DNA from: Streptomyces canus
GTDB lineage: Bacteria; Actinomycetota; Actinomycetes; Streptomycetales; Streptomycetaceae
Direction of reading: 5' to 3'
Length of the DNA stretch: 64,000 nucleotides
NCBI RefSeq assembly: GCF_030816965.1
Contig: NZ_JAUSYQ010000002.1
Span: forward strand, 310,001 to 374,000
Shown here: positions 25,438 to 34,193 of the stretch, in pieces
Position numbering within the stretch: the stretch's first letter is position 1
Layout of the letters: each line of letters begins with the position of its first letter
The notes under the pieces: model-generated
What the model saw: only the letters and a program-made list of their open reading frames with translations
What the model was told of the DNA's origin: nothing
Database searches by the model: none
Program-made: the position numbers and the translations under genes

Positions 25438-25731
25438 ATGACGACTGAGACGAACTCCGGCTCCTGCTGCGGCACCGGCTCCTGCGGCTCCGACGCCACG
25501 GTCGACGTCCAGGGCGTCGGCGTCACCACGGTCTACAAGGTGTCCGGCATGACCTGCGGGCACTGCGAGGGCGCGGTCTCCCAGGAGATCTCCGCGCTGG
25601 ACGGCGTCACCGCGGTCATGGCCGTCGCCGGCACCGGCGAGGTGACCGTCACCTCCGCCGCGCCGCTCGACGAGACGGCCGTCCGCGCCGCCGTCGACGA
25701 GGCCGGCTACGAGCTCGTCGGCCAGGTCTGA
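25438..25731 (+). CDS. copZ: CopZ-like copper chaperone (HMA domain)
   Basis: A 97-residue protein. A Cys-rich N-terminal extension (SGSCCGTGSCGSD) precedes one heavy-metal-associated domain (about 30-97) with the Cu(I) site GMTCGHC and the usual second half VTAVMAVAGTGEVTVT and AAVDEAGYEL. It would carry Cu(I) to the CopA ATPase encoded downstream. The N-terminal Cys cluster is an added feature that could bind further copper. It is expressed from the CsoR-controlled promoter 80 bp upstream. Confidence 0.92.
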   Translation: MTTETNSGSCCGTGSCGSDATVDVQGVGVTTVYKVSGMTCGHCEGAVSQEISALDGVTAVMAVAGTGEVTVTSAAPLDETAVRAAVDEAGYELVGQV

Positions 25732-26171
25732 CACCCCCTTCGGGCACGGCGGCCCTCGGGCATTCCGCCTCGGAGGCGGTGTGAGACACCTCGATGTGGC
25801 GTCGGCCGATCGAGCGGATGTCCTCAAGGACCCGTTCAGAAGGTCAGGGAAGATCAGCAGATCCACGAGCTCAACGCCGAACACTCACCTGGCAACCGAC
25901 TCGCTGGTGATCAGCGGACCGATGTCCATGGTGACCGCAGCCACCGCACCGCTGACTGCCTCAGCATCAAACCGCGCTCTCGGCGCCGCCTTGGGCGGTG
26001 GAACCGGGGATCTCGCGGCGTCGGGCAGCTACGAACCGCAGGGTCTGCCCGCGCCGAGTGCCACCGCGCGGATCGACGGCTACACCGAACAGGCGAATTC
26101 CTCCCACGCCGGGACGTGCCGCTCCGCTGATACGGACGCCGTACGTCCCGGCCTGCCCCTGGAGATACGCA
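25732..26171. other. Gap between chaperone and ATPase genes
   Basis: About 440 bp with no supported gene. A short GC-rich inverted repeat (CCGCC...GGCGG) shortly after the chaperone stop may be a weak terminator. No CsoR-type element was seen before the ATPase, so its promoter is unclear. Some minus-strand text looks protein-like in pieces but was not recognised. Confidence 0.4.
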
Positions 26172-28445
26172 ATGACCAGCACGGCTCCTGAAAAGGCCGT
26201 CCCCGGGACGGTGTCCGCGCCCGTCTCCGCGGTGGAACTGTCCATCGGCGGCATGACCTGCGCCTCGTGCGCCGCACGCATCGAGAAGAAGCTCAACCGC
26301 ATCGACGGCGTCACCGCGACCGTCAACTTCGCCACCGAGAAGGCGAAGGTCTCGTATCCGGACGGCATCGAGGTCGCCGACCTCATCGCCACCGTCGAGA
26401 AGACCGGCTACACCGCCGAGGAGCCACCCCCGCCCGTATCAGGAACGGGAGACGAGGGCGAGGCTCCGGCCGCGGACGGCGAAGTGCTGTCCCTGCGCCG
26501 GCGCCTGTACGTGTCGCTGGTGCTGACCGTGCCCGTCGTCCTGATGGCGATGGTGCCCGCTCTGCAGTTCGACAACTGGCAGTGGCTGTCGCTCACTCTG
26601 GCCGCTCCGGTCGTCGCCTGGGGCGCCCTCCCCTTCCACAAGGCCGCCTGGACAAACGCCCGGCACGGCGCCGCCACCATGGACACGCTGGTGTCGATCG
26701 GCACGCTCGCGGCGCTCGGCTGGTCCGTGTGGGCGCTGTTCTGGGGAGACGCCGGGATGCCGGGCATGCGCCACGGCTTCGAGTTCACCGTCTCCCGTGG
26801 CGGCGGTTCCTCCTCCATCTATCTGGAGGCCGCGGCCGGGGTGACCACGTTCATCCTCGCCGGGCGCTACCTGGAGGCGCGCGCCAAGAGGAAGTCGGGT
26901 GCCGCGCTGCGGGCGCTCATGGAGCTGGGCGCGAAAGACGTCTCGGTGCTGCGCGGCGACAGGGAAGTACGCATCCCGGTCGGCCAGTTGGGCGTCGGTG
27001 ACCGCTTCGTCGTACGACCCGGGGAGAAGATCGCCACCGACGGCACCGTCGTCGAGGGCGCGTCGGCGGTGGACGCCGCCATGCTGACCGGCGAGTCGGT
27101 ACCGGTGGACGTGAGCGTCGGGGACGCCGTCACCGGCGCGACCGTGAACGCCGGGGGCCGGCTGGTCGTCGAGGCGACCCGCATCGGCTCGGACACCCAG
27201 CTGGCGCGGATGGCGAAGCTGGTCGAGGACGCACAGAACGGCAAGGCCGAGGTGCAGCGCCTCGCCGACCGGATCTCCGGCATCTTCGTGCCGGTGGTCC
27301 TCTTCATCGCGGTCGCGACGTTCGGGGCCTGGCTCGGGGCCACCGGCGACACCGTGTCCGCCTTCACCGCCGCCATCGCCGTCCTGATCATCGCCTGCCC
27401 CTGCGCCCTGGGCCTGGCCACGCCGACCGCGCTGATGGTCGGCACCGGTCGCGGCGCCCAGCTCGGCATCCTCATCAAGGGCCCCGAGGTACTGGAGTCC
27501 ACGCGTCGCGTCGACACCGTCGTGCTGGACAAGACCGGCACGGTGACCACAGGCCGGATGGAGCTCCAGGACGTCTTCACCGCACCGGGCGTGGGCGGGA
27601 CCGAACTGCTGCGGCTGGCGGGCGCGTTGGAGCACGCGTCGGAGCATCCCATCGCCCGGGCCATCGCGACGGGCGCGGCCGAGCAGGCCGGAAGCCTGCC
27701 GGTCCCGGAGAACTTCGACAATGTGGCGGGCCTCGGCGTCCAGGGCGTCGTCGACGGACATGCCGTCCTCGTCGGGCGGGAGAAGCTTCTCGAGGAGTGG
27801 GCCATCACGCTCCCCCAGGGGCTGGCCAAGGCCAAGGCCGCCGCGGAGGCCGAGGGACGTACGGCGGTCGCCGTCGCCTGGGACGGCGAGGCGCGCGGTG
27901 TCCTCACCGTCGCGGACGCGGTCAAGGAGACCAGCGCCGAAGCGGTCGCCGAGTTGCGCAGGCTGGGGCTCACGCCCGTCCTGCTGACCGGCGACAACCA
28001 GCTCGTCGCCGAGTCGGTCGCCAAGGCCGTCGGCATCGACGAGGTGATCGCCGAAGTCCTGCCCCAGGACAAGGTGGCCGTGGTCAAGCGGCTCCAGGCG
28101 GAAGGCCGTACGGTCGCGATGGTCGGCGACGGCGTCAACGACGCGGCCGCCCTCGCCACCGCCGACCTGGGCCTGGCCATGGGCACCGGGACGGACGCGG
28201 CGATCGAGGCCGGTGACCTGACCCTCGTACGCGGCGACCTGCGGGTGGCGGCCGACGCGATCCGCCTGTCCCGCAGGACCCTGTCCACCATCAAGGGCAA
28301 TCTGTTCTGGGCCTTCGGCTACAACGTCGCCGCGTTGCCGCTCGCCGCCTTCGGCATGCTCAACCCGATGATCGCGGGGGCGGCGATGGCCTTCTCGTCG
28401 GTGTTCGTGGTGACCAACAGCCTGCGGCTGCGGTCCTTCAGGTGA
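26172..28445 (+). CDS. copA: Copper-exporting P1B-type ATPase
   Basis: A 757-residue P1B-1 ATPase. One N-terminal HMA domain has C30 and C33 (GMTCASC). Eight membrane segments surround the transport motif CPC (409-411, [16 protein letters not shown]). The phosphorylation site is D453 in DKTGTVTTG, the nucleotide-domain HP motif is SEHPIARAI, and the hinge is [13 protein letters not shown]. The final helices carry the YNVAALPLA and [16 protein letters not shown] signatures of Cu(I) pumps. It exports Cu(I). The ATG at 26172 follows GGAG. It forms a copper-resistance set with the chaperone and oxidase. Confidence 0.96.
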   Translation: MTSTAPEKAVPGTVSAPVSAVELSIGGMTCASCAARIEKKLNRIDGVTATVNFATEKAKVSYPDGIEVADLIATVEKTGYTAEEPPPPVSGTGDEGEAPAADGEVLSLRRRLYVSLVLTVPVVLMAMVPALQFDNWQWLSLTLAAPVVAWGALPFHKAAWTNARHGAATMDTLVSIGTLAALGWSVWALFWGDAGMPGMRHGFEFTVSRGGGSSSIYLEAAAGVTTFILAGRYLEARAKRKSGAALRALMELGAKDVSVLRGDREVRIPVGQLGVGDRFVVRPGEKIATDGTVVEGASAVDAAMLTGESVPVDVSVGDAVTGATVNAGGRLVVEATRIGSDTQLARMAKLVEDAQNGKAEVQRLADRISGIFVPVVLFIAVATFGAWLGATGDTVSAFTAAIAVLIIACPCALGLATPTALMVGTGRGAQLGILIKGPEVLESTRRVDTVVLDKTGTVTTGRMELQDVFTAPGVGGTELLRLAGALEHASEHPIARAIATGAAEQAGSLPVPENFDNVAGLGVQGVVDGHAVLVGREKLLEEWAITLPQGLAKAKAAAEAEGRTAVAVAWDGEARGVLTVADAVKETSAEAVAELRRLGLTPVLLTGDNQLVAESVAKAVGIDEVIAEVLPQDKVAVVKRLQAEGRTVAMVGDGVNDAAALATADLGLAMGTGTDAAIEAGDLTLVRGDLRVAADAIRLSRRTLSTIKGNLFWAFGYNVAALPLAAFGMLNPMIAGAAMAFSSVFVVTNSLRLRSFR

Positions 28446-28540
28446 GCTGAGCACCGTGTTGCGGATGCCCTGCTCGGCGACGCACTGACATGCTCCCAGG
28501 CGTGGTAGCCGGGGAGGACGATCCGTTGGAAGGGGGACCC

Positions 28541-28897
28541 GTGCAGACATCGGACTGGGAGCCGGTCCTGGCACTCCTGGTGCTGGTCGCCGGAGCCGTC
28601 GTACTGGTTCATGGTCTCGCCGTCGCCGTAAGGGCGGTCCGCGAGCCGCTGCACACCGGACCGTTCAGCGGAGGCCTGGAACCGCGGGAGCACGCGCTGT
28701 CACGGTTCCACGTCCGCTGGTACCCGGTCACGATGGTCTTCCTGGCCTTCGACATGGAGATGCTGTTCATGTATCCGTGGACGAAGGTCGTCTCGGCGGT
28801 GGGTACGTCCGCGGTCGTCGAGATGTTCCTCTTCCTGGGCATCCTGCTGGCGGGCGTCGGATACGCCTGGCGGGAGGGAGCGTTCCGATGGAGCTGA
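28541..28897 (+). CDS. nuoA: NADH-quinone oxidoreductase subunit A (membrane)
   Basis: A 118-residue, three-helix NuoA. Helices lie at about 9-29, 65-85 and 90-110. The conserved loop SGGLEPREHALSRFHVRWYP and the FLAFDMEMLFMYPW segment, with its membrane acidic residues, are present. The GTG at 28541 follows AAGGGGG and is preferred over an ATG at 28490. First gene of an eight-gene complex I-like operon. The loop lacks the usual Cys that takes part in active/deactive switching in some species. Confidence 0.9.
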   Translation: MQTSDWEPVLALLVLVAGAVVLVHGLAVAVRAVREPLHTGPFSGGLEPREHALSRFHVRWYPVTMVFLAFDMEMLFMYPWTKVVSAVGTSAVVEMFLFLGILLAGVGYAWREGAFRWS

Positions 28898-30519
28898 GAC
28901 GCCGGCTCGCCCGAACGGCCATGTCCCGTCCCGGAGTTCTGCTCGCGGTGTCTCCCGGAGCCACGCCCGAACGGCTGGCCCTGGAAGCGGAGCTCGTGCT
29001 TCGGGGATGGGCATGTGTGAGCGCGCCCGCGGAGGCGGATCTCCTCGTGGTCCTGGGCACCGGCCCCGCAGAGGGCCAGGACTGGGTCAAGAATCTGTGG
29101 CGCGCCATGTCGGCCCCCAAGGCCCGGGTGTCACTCACGAACGCCGACGAGGTCGCCACGGTCCTCGACCACGGCCTGGCCGCACTCCGGGCCGGGATGC
29201 CTCACCCGGAGGAGCACGAGAGCCACGTGAGCGAGGGGCACGGCCGGCATCACCAGCACGGCGGCCATGCCATGCCCAGTGGGCACGGCGAGCACGACAT
29301 GCACGCAGGGCACGCCGAGACCGAGGACCCTGACACGCACGACGGGCACGATGAGCACCACGGGCACGACGGGCATGACATGAGCGGCGGGCACGACGGA
29401 CACGGCGACCACCCCCGGCACGACGAGCACCACGGGCACGACCCGCACCAGGGGCACGACCCGCACAGCGGCCATGACATGCCCGGCGAGCACGGATCAC
29501 ACGACGGCGGCCATGACATGCCCGGCGAGCATCACGGGCACGCCGGGCACGTGGGCAGCGGCCACGACGGCCACGACGGCCACGACGGCCACGATATGAG
29601 CGGCGGGCACGACGGCCACGACACGGGCAGCGGGCACGCCGGGCATGACGGCCACGCCGGCCACGACATGGGCAGCGGGCACACCGGACACGCCGGCCAT
29701 GACATGGGCGGGGTCGTGGACGGGTTGCCCATGGCGGGCCGGGCCGATGACAGGGACGGACTGAGGCTCGATCGGCTGCATGTGCCGCTCGGTCCCGGTC
29801 TCGTCGACTGGCCCGCGGGGCTGGTGCTGCGGCTGGCGCTGCAGGGCGATGTCGTCCAGCAGGTCGATGTCGACGTCGAGTCGGCGGCTTCCGGGTCCCC
29901 GCGTCCGCCCTTCTGGAGCGAGCCGTGGCTCCGTGCCGTGGCGGGCGAGCGGGTGACCCGTGGCGATGCGGCGCGGCGGCTGTGCGCAGCGCACCTGGAC
30001 AGTCTGGGACGGTTCTTCGCCGTGGCGGGATGGGCCGACATGGCCGCCCGTGCCCGGCACGTACGGGACAGCGCACTGGCGGGGGCGGGCGCCGCCGAAC
30101 TCTCCGCTCTCGCCCGTCCCTTGATCCGGCGGGCCGAGAGATCGCGGGCCCTGCGATGGCTGACCGCTGGGCTGGGGCCGCTGGCCGCCGAGCACGCGGC
30201 GCATCTCGGGGTCACCGGTCCCGCCCTGGTCGCCGACGGAGACGCGTACCGCCGGATGCTCGTGTGGCTCGACGCGGTCGGGCGAAGTGCGGCTGCCTGT
30301 GACGACACCAGCGCTCTGGAACCGGCGACCGGAACTGCCGGCCCCCGCGGGCGAGTCGACAGGTCGGGGCCGCCGCCCTCTCGGCCGCTCCTCGATGCCC
30401 TGCCCGGCCTGCTGGAGGGCGCCGAGTTCGCGTGCGCGCGGATCATCGTCGCGAGCCTGGACCCGGACCTGGACGAGCTGGCGTACGTGCCGACGGCAGG
30501 AGCGGTGTCCCATGGCTGA
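28888..30519 (+). CDS. NuoB-like/His-rich/NuoD-like fusion protein of complex I operon
   Basis: A 543-residue protein in the place of nuoB, nuoC and nuoD. Residues 1-95 vaguely follow NuoB (ADLLVVLGTG...WRAMSAPKARVSL) but lack its cluster-N2 cysteines; only one Cys is present. Residues 106-275 are extraordinarily His/Asp/Gly-rich, about 49 His in 170 residues, in GHDGHDM-type units. Residues 276-543 resemble a reduced NuoD (LRLDRLHVPLGPGLVDWPAG, LVLRLALQGDVVQQVDVDV). The ATG overlaps the nuoA end by 10 bp and the stop overlaps nuoH by 8 bp. Metal storage, metal sensing or assembly are possible roles; none is shown. The NuoB/NuoD resemblance is weak and inferred partly from position. Confidence 0.75.
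   Translation: MELRRRLARTAMSRPGVLLAVSPGATPERLALEAELVLRGWACVSAPAEADLLVVLGTGPAEGQDWVKNLWRAMSAPKARVSLTNADEVATVLDHGLAALRAGMPHPEEHESHVSEGHGRHHQHGGHAMPSGHGEHDMHAGHAETEDPDTHDGHDEHHGHDGHDMSGGHDGHGDHPRHDEHHGHDPHQGHDPHSGHDMPGEHGSHDGGHDMPGEHHGHAGHVGSGHDGHDGHDGHDMSGGHDGHDTGSGHAGHDGHAGHDMGSGHTGHAGHDMGGVVDGLPMAGRADDRDGLRLDRLHVPLGPGLVDWPAGLVLRLALQGDVVQQVDVDVESAASGSPRPPFWSEPWLRAVAGERVTRGDAARRLCAAHLDSLGRFFAVAGWADMAARARHVRDSALAGAGAAELSALARPLIRRAERSRALRWLTAGLGPLAAEHAAHLGVTGPALVADGDAYRRMLVWLDAVGRSAAACDDTSALEPATGTAGPRGRVDRSGPPPSRPLLDALPGLLEGAEFACARIIVASLDPDLDELAYVPTAGAVSHG
29203..29712 (+). repeat. Degenerate tandem GHD/GHDM-coding repeat
   Basis: Low-complexity in-frame repeat coding for His every second to fourth residue, with units such as GGCCACGAC repeated in series (clearest at 29560-29600). 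It encodes residues 106-275 of the fusion-like protein. Such repeats change length easily and may vary between strains. Confidence 0.85.
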
Positions 30520-31456
30520 ACGCACACCGCTGTGGGCGGTCCTCGTCCTGCCTTCTCTGCTCGTCGCGGTCGCTCTGGCGACGGCGGGCCTGGACGCCGT
30601 GTTCTCGGCGGCCGCGCGGAGCGGACGGCCCGGGTCCCTGCGTGCGGCGGCCGTCCGTGCGGCGGGGCCCGCGCGCGAGGTGCTGCGGCAGCTCGTGCAA
30701 CAGCCGCGGCGGACCCGGGCGTCCGACCTGCCGCTGGCCCGGATCGGAGCGGCTCTCCTGCCCGTCGCCGCCGTCCTGGCGGCCGTCGTACTGCCGCTCG
30801 GCTTCCGGTCGGTGAGCGATCTGCCGGAGGGGATCGTCTGGTTCAACGCGATGGAGGCGTTGGCCTGGGCGGCGGTGTGGCTGGCGGGCTGGGGGGCGAA
30901 CTCGACGCTGTCGCTGATCGGCGGCTACCGGTTCCTGGCACAGGGGTTGGCGTACGAGCTGCCGCACATGCTCGCGATCACCACGGCCGCGCTGGGCGCG
31001 GAGTCGCTGCGGGTGGGTGAAGTGGTCGACGCCCAGGCGGGGCTGTGGTTCGCAGTGTGGATGCCGGCGGCCTTCGGGATCTATCTGCTCAGTGCCATGG
31101 CGATGGCGTTCTGGGGTCCGTTCGACCAGCCCGTCGGTCATGACGTGGCGGGTGGCGCGGCTTCCGAGCTGTCCGGGGCGGACCGGGTGCTCTTTCTCGG
31201 TGGCCGGTGGCTGCTGCTGGTCGTGGCGGCGGGGTTCAGCGTGCCGCTCTTCCTGGGGGGCGGGCACGGGCCGTTGCTGCCCGGCTGGGTGTGGACCGTG
31301 CTCAAGACGGCGGCCGTGCTGGCCTTCCTGGTGTGGGCCAGGCGCCGGGTGCCGACCCTGCGCATGGAGCGCTACCTGGAGCTGGCCTGGGTGGTGTTGA
31401 CCCCGCTCGCCGTCGTGCAGGCGCTGGTCGTGGCCGCCGTAGTCCTGAATCGATGA
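30512..31456 (+). CDS. nuoH: NADH-quinone oxidoreductase subunit H (membrane)
   Basis: A 314-residue NuoH with about eight helices. The quinone-site side includes QQPRRTRASDLPLARIGAAL in place of the usual amphipathic region, GYRFLAQGLAYELPHMLAIT holds the conserved Glu of the E-channel, and FWGPFDQPVGHDVAGGAASE replaces the usual RxPFDLxEAExELVAG loop. The loop is thus divergent but recognisable. The ATG overlaps the preceding stop by 8 bp. In complex I this subunit forms the link between quinone chamber and proton pumps. Confidence 0.9.
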   Translation: MAERTPLWAVLVLPSLLVAVALATAGLDAVFSAAARSGRPGSLRAAAVRAAGPAREVLRQLVQQPRRTRASDLPLARIGAALLPVAAVLAAVVLPLGFRSVSDLPEGIVWFNAMEALAWAAVWLAGWGANSTLSLIGGYRFLAQGLAYELPHMLAITTAALGAESLRVGEVVDAQAGLWFAVWMPAAFGIYLLSAMAMAFWGPFDQPVGHDVAGGAASELSGADRVLFLGGRWLLLVVAAGFSVPLFLGGGHGPLLPGWVWTVLKTAAVLAFLVWARRRVPTLRMERYLELAWVVLTPLAVVQALVVAAVVLNR

Positions 31457-31479
31457 CGAGAGCGAGGTGTCGTACGTCC

Positions 31480-32040
31480 ATGGAAGTCACGGTGTTCTGG
31501 TTGCTTGCCGTCCTCGCGGTCGTCGGCGGCGTGATGGTGTTCCGCTTCGACTCCATGGCCCGGGCGACGTTCTCCCTGCTGGCCTCGCTGCTCTGCGTGG
31601 GCGGTCTGGTCGTGTTGCTGGGGCTGGACTACCTGGGCATCGTCATCGTGCTGATGATGACGATCGAGATGGCCATCATGGCGGTCTTCATGGTGATGTA
31701 CATGATGAATCCGGCCGGGCTGATGCCGATGACGATGATGCACAACAAGAAGGGGGCGGCCGTCGTCTGCGGCCTCGTCTTCGTGCTTCTCGCCGCCGGG
31801 ATCCTGCTCGCGCCCTGGCCCGCCCGGCGCGGAAAGGCACCCGCCGATCCGACCATGGAGCTCGGCATGTCCCTCATGGGTCCGCAGATGCTGACCATGA
31901 TGACGCTGGGCATGGCCCTGTTCGCGACGATCGTCGCCACCGTGGTACTGGCGACCCGGCGGGGACGGTACGACCGGCTCGGCGACGACCTGCGGGCGCG
32001 GCGCCCGGAGGATCCCGTACGAGGCGGTGTCGGCCGGTGA
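31480..32040 (+). CDS. nuoJ: NADH-quinone oxidoreductase subunit J (membrane)
   Basis: A 186-residue NuoJ with five hydrophobic segments. MARATFSLLASLLCVGGLVV and LLGLDYLGIVIVLMMTIEMA correspond to conserved helices 2-3. The C-terminal half (TMELGMSLMGPQMLTMMTLG) is rich in Met. GAGGTG lies 10 nt before this ATG; an ATG at 31453 overlapping the nuoH stop (ATGA) is an alternative. Membrane-arm subunit. Confidence 0.88.
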   Translation: MEVTVFWLLAVLAVVGGVMVFRFDSMARATFSLLASLLCVGGLVVLLGLDYLGIVIVLMMTIEMAIMAVFMVMYMMNPAGLMPMTMMHNKKGAAVVCGLVFVLLAAGILLAPWPARRGKAPADPTMELGMSLMGPQMLTMMTLGMALFATIVATVVLATRRGRYDRLGDDLRARRPEDPVRGGVGR

Positions 32041-32342
32041 CTCTGGAGCTGCTTCTCCTGGTGGCCGCCGCCCTGTTCTGCGTCGGGCTGTTCGGAGCGC
32101 TCACCCAGCAGTCGATCGTGATGCTGATGATGGGCCTCGAACTGATGCTGGGCGGGGTCATCCTGGGCGCCGCGGCCGCCTGGCACTACATCGCTCCGGC
32201 GGCCGCCGACGGGCAGGTGCTGATCGTCGTCGCCGTCACGGCGATGGCCCTGGAGATGGCGATCGGGTTCGCCGTGGTCACCGCCCTGTTCCGGTCGCGC
32301 GAGGTCGACATGACCGACATGGCGGCGGAGTTGAAGGAGTGA
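32037..32342 (+). CDS. nuoK: NADH-quinone oxidoreductase subunit K (membrane)
   Basis: A 101-residue, three-helix antiporter-like NuoK. It keeps the two membrane glutamates of the family, in MLMMGLELMLGGVILGAA and TAMALEMAIGFAVVTALF. The GTG start overlaps the nuoJ stop (GTGA). It forms the proton path between NuoJ and NuoN. Confidence 0.93.
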   Translation: MTLELLLLVAAALFCVGLFGALTQQSIVMLMMGLELMLGGVILGAAAAWHYIAPAAADGQVLIVVAVTAMALEMAIGFAVVTALFRSREVDMTDMAAELKE

Positions 32343-34186
32343 GCGCCCTGCTGTGGGCGCTGGTCGTCCTGCCGCTCGGCACCGGTGCGCTGCTGCTCGT
32401 GACGGGACGGCGGGCCGATCGCGCGGCGCCGGCCGTGGCTCTCATCGTGACGGCCGCCGCCCTGGGTCTCGCGATCGCCGCGGCGTTCCGGCATCCGGCG
32501 GTGCAGGCGCCGTTCCTCGACGGACTGCCGATGCGGTTCGCGGTGGACGGCCTGTCCGGGCTGCTGGCCGTCACGGTCGCCGCGGTCACACTCGCCGTAC
32601 TCCTCTTCAGCGCCGCCGAGTTCGGCGCCGACGAGGCCCGGGCGCGCTTCTTCGGCCAGATGCTGCTGTTCTCCGGGAGCATGCTCGCCACGGTGACCGC
32701 CACGAGCCTCCCGGTCCTGCTGCTGGGCTGGGAGGTCATGGGCGCCACGTCATGGGCGTTGATCGGCTACTGGTGGCGGGACCCGGAGCGGACGAGCGCG
32801 GCCGACACCGCGTTCCTCACCACCCGTACCGCGGACCTGGGTCTCTACCTGGCGGCGGGTGCCGCGCTCGCGAGCGGCCGGGACCCGGCCCTGTCACTCG
32901 ACGGCCTGGCCCGCGCCGACGACCCGTGGCTGTCCTTCGTCACCGCGGGCATCATCGTGGCCGCCCTGGGCAAGTCGGCCCAACTTCCCTTCAGCTTCTG
33001 GCTGTCGAAGGCCATGCAGGGCCCGAGCCCGGTCTCCGCGCTGCTGCACTCGGCGACGATGGTGGTCGCCGGGGCCTACCTGCTGCTGCGCACCGGACCG
33101 CTGCTGGAGGCTTCTGGCTGGGGCGACGACGTGGTCGCGTGGACGGGCGCCGCCACCGCCCTGTGTCTCGGACTCGTCGCCGTGGCACAGACGGATCTCA
33201 AGCAGCTGCTGGCCGCGTCGAGTTGCGCCCAGATCGGCTTCATGGTGCTGGCCGCCGGCACCACTGCGACCTCCGGCGGCACGCTTCAGCTCATCGCCCA
33301 CGCGGCGGCCAAGAGCCTGCTCTTCCTCGGCGCGGGCGCCTGGCTGACCGCCCTGGGGACACAGCAGCTTCCCGAACTGCTCGGAGCCGCCCGCCGCAGT
33401 CGGACCGTCGGCGTGGCCTTCACCGTGGCCGCGCTCTCCCTGGCCGGGCTCCCACCGCTCTCGCTGTGGGCCGCCAAGGACGTCCTGCTCTCGGGAGTTC
33501 TGGAGCGCAGTCCCTGGCTGTACGCCCTCGGGCTGGCCGGGGCGCTCCTGTCCGCGGTCTACAGCGCCAAGGCCCTCTGGTACGTGTGGCGGCGCGCGGT
33601 GCCACAGACCGATTCCCGCCGCGTTCCGGGTGGTGCGTTGCCATCCCTGGCGCTGCTGGCTGTCGCCTGCGTCGCACTGACGCCGCTGGCGTTCCCTCCG
33701 CTGCGTGACAGCGTCGGACGCGTACTCGCCCAGCCTGATCAATCCGCCCCGCACCCCTGGGGGTTCGCGCTTTCCGGGATTCTCGCCCTGCCGGCCGTCG
33801 CGGCCACGTGGGCCTGGGGATCCCGCCCACTGCCCCTGCCAGGACGTGCGAAGTCCGCCCTCCTGGACTGGCTGCACCTCGAGCGCGCCGCCCACCGGCT
33901 CCTGGTCGCCCCCGTCCTGCGCCTCGCGCGCGCTGCCGCCGCGTTCGACGACCGGGTCATCGACCGCGCCGTCGACGATTCGGCCACGGTCGCCCTACGG
34001 TTCGCCCGCTGGACGGACGGCGTCGTGGAGCGTGCCCTCGACGGGTCGGTGACCGCCCTCGCCGCCGGCACCCGTGCGCTCGGCCGCCTGGCACGCCGCC
34101 CGCAGACCGGCCAGCTGCACCAGTACCTCGCCCAGGCCGTCGCGGCCTTCACCGTCCTCGCCGTCGTGCTCGTCCTCGTGAGGTGA
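32339..34186 (+). CDS. nuoL: NADH-quinone oxidoreductase subunit L (membrane antiporter-like)
   Basis: A 615-residue NuoL. The antiporter core has VLLLGWEVMGATSWALIGYW, the channel Lys in ALGKSAQLPFSFWLSKAMQG and PSPVSALLHSATMVVAGAYL, and the later Lys in AQTDLKQLLAASSCAQIGFM. A C-terminal extension (about 500-615) stands for the lateral helix region. The GTG overlaps the nuoK stop. Channel residues are kept, so ion pumping is plausible. Confidence 0.94.
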   Translation: MSALLWALVVLPLGTGALLLVTGRRADRAAPAVALIVTAAALGLAIAAAFRHPAVQAPFLDGLPMRFAVDGLSGLLAVTVAAVTLAVLLFSAAEFGADEARARFFGQMLLFSGSMLATVTATSLPVLLLGWEVMGATSWALIGYWWRDPERTSAADTAFLTTRTADLGLYLAAGAALASGRDPALSLDGLARADDPWLSFVTAGIIVAALGKSAQLPFSFWLSKAMQGPSPVSALLHSATMVVAGAYLLLRTGPLLEASGWGDDVVAWTGAATALCLGLVAVAQTDLKQLLAASSCAQIGFMVLAAGTTATSGGTLQLIAHAAAKSLLFLGAGAWLTALGTQQLPELLGAARRSRTVGVAFTVAALSLAGLPPLSLWAAKDVLLSGVLERSPWLYALGLAGALLSAVYSAKALWYVWRRAVPQTDSRRVPGGALPSLALLAVACVALTPLAFPPLRDSVGRVLAQPDQSAPHPWGFALSGILALPAVAATWAWGSRPLPLPGRAKSALLDWLHLERAAHRLLVAPVLRLARAAAAFDDRVIDRAVDDSATVALRFARWTDGVVERALDGSVTALAAGTRALGRLARRPQTGQLHQYLAQAVAAFTVLAVVLVLVR

Positions 34187-34193
34187 CCCCCCG

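Noticed and set aside
26439..28574. 711-codon minus-strand open frame opposite copA
   Set aside because: High-GC shadow frame; copA on the plus strand has all family motifs and the antisense text is low-complexity.
29203..29712. Repeated GGCCACGAC-type units as a CRISPR or other direct-repeat array
   Set aside because: The units are in frame with one long gene, have no spacers of constant length, and simply encode GHD repeats.
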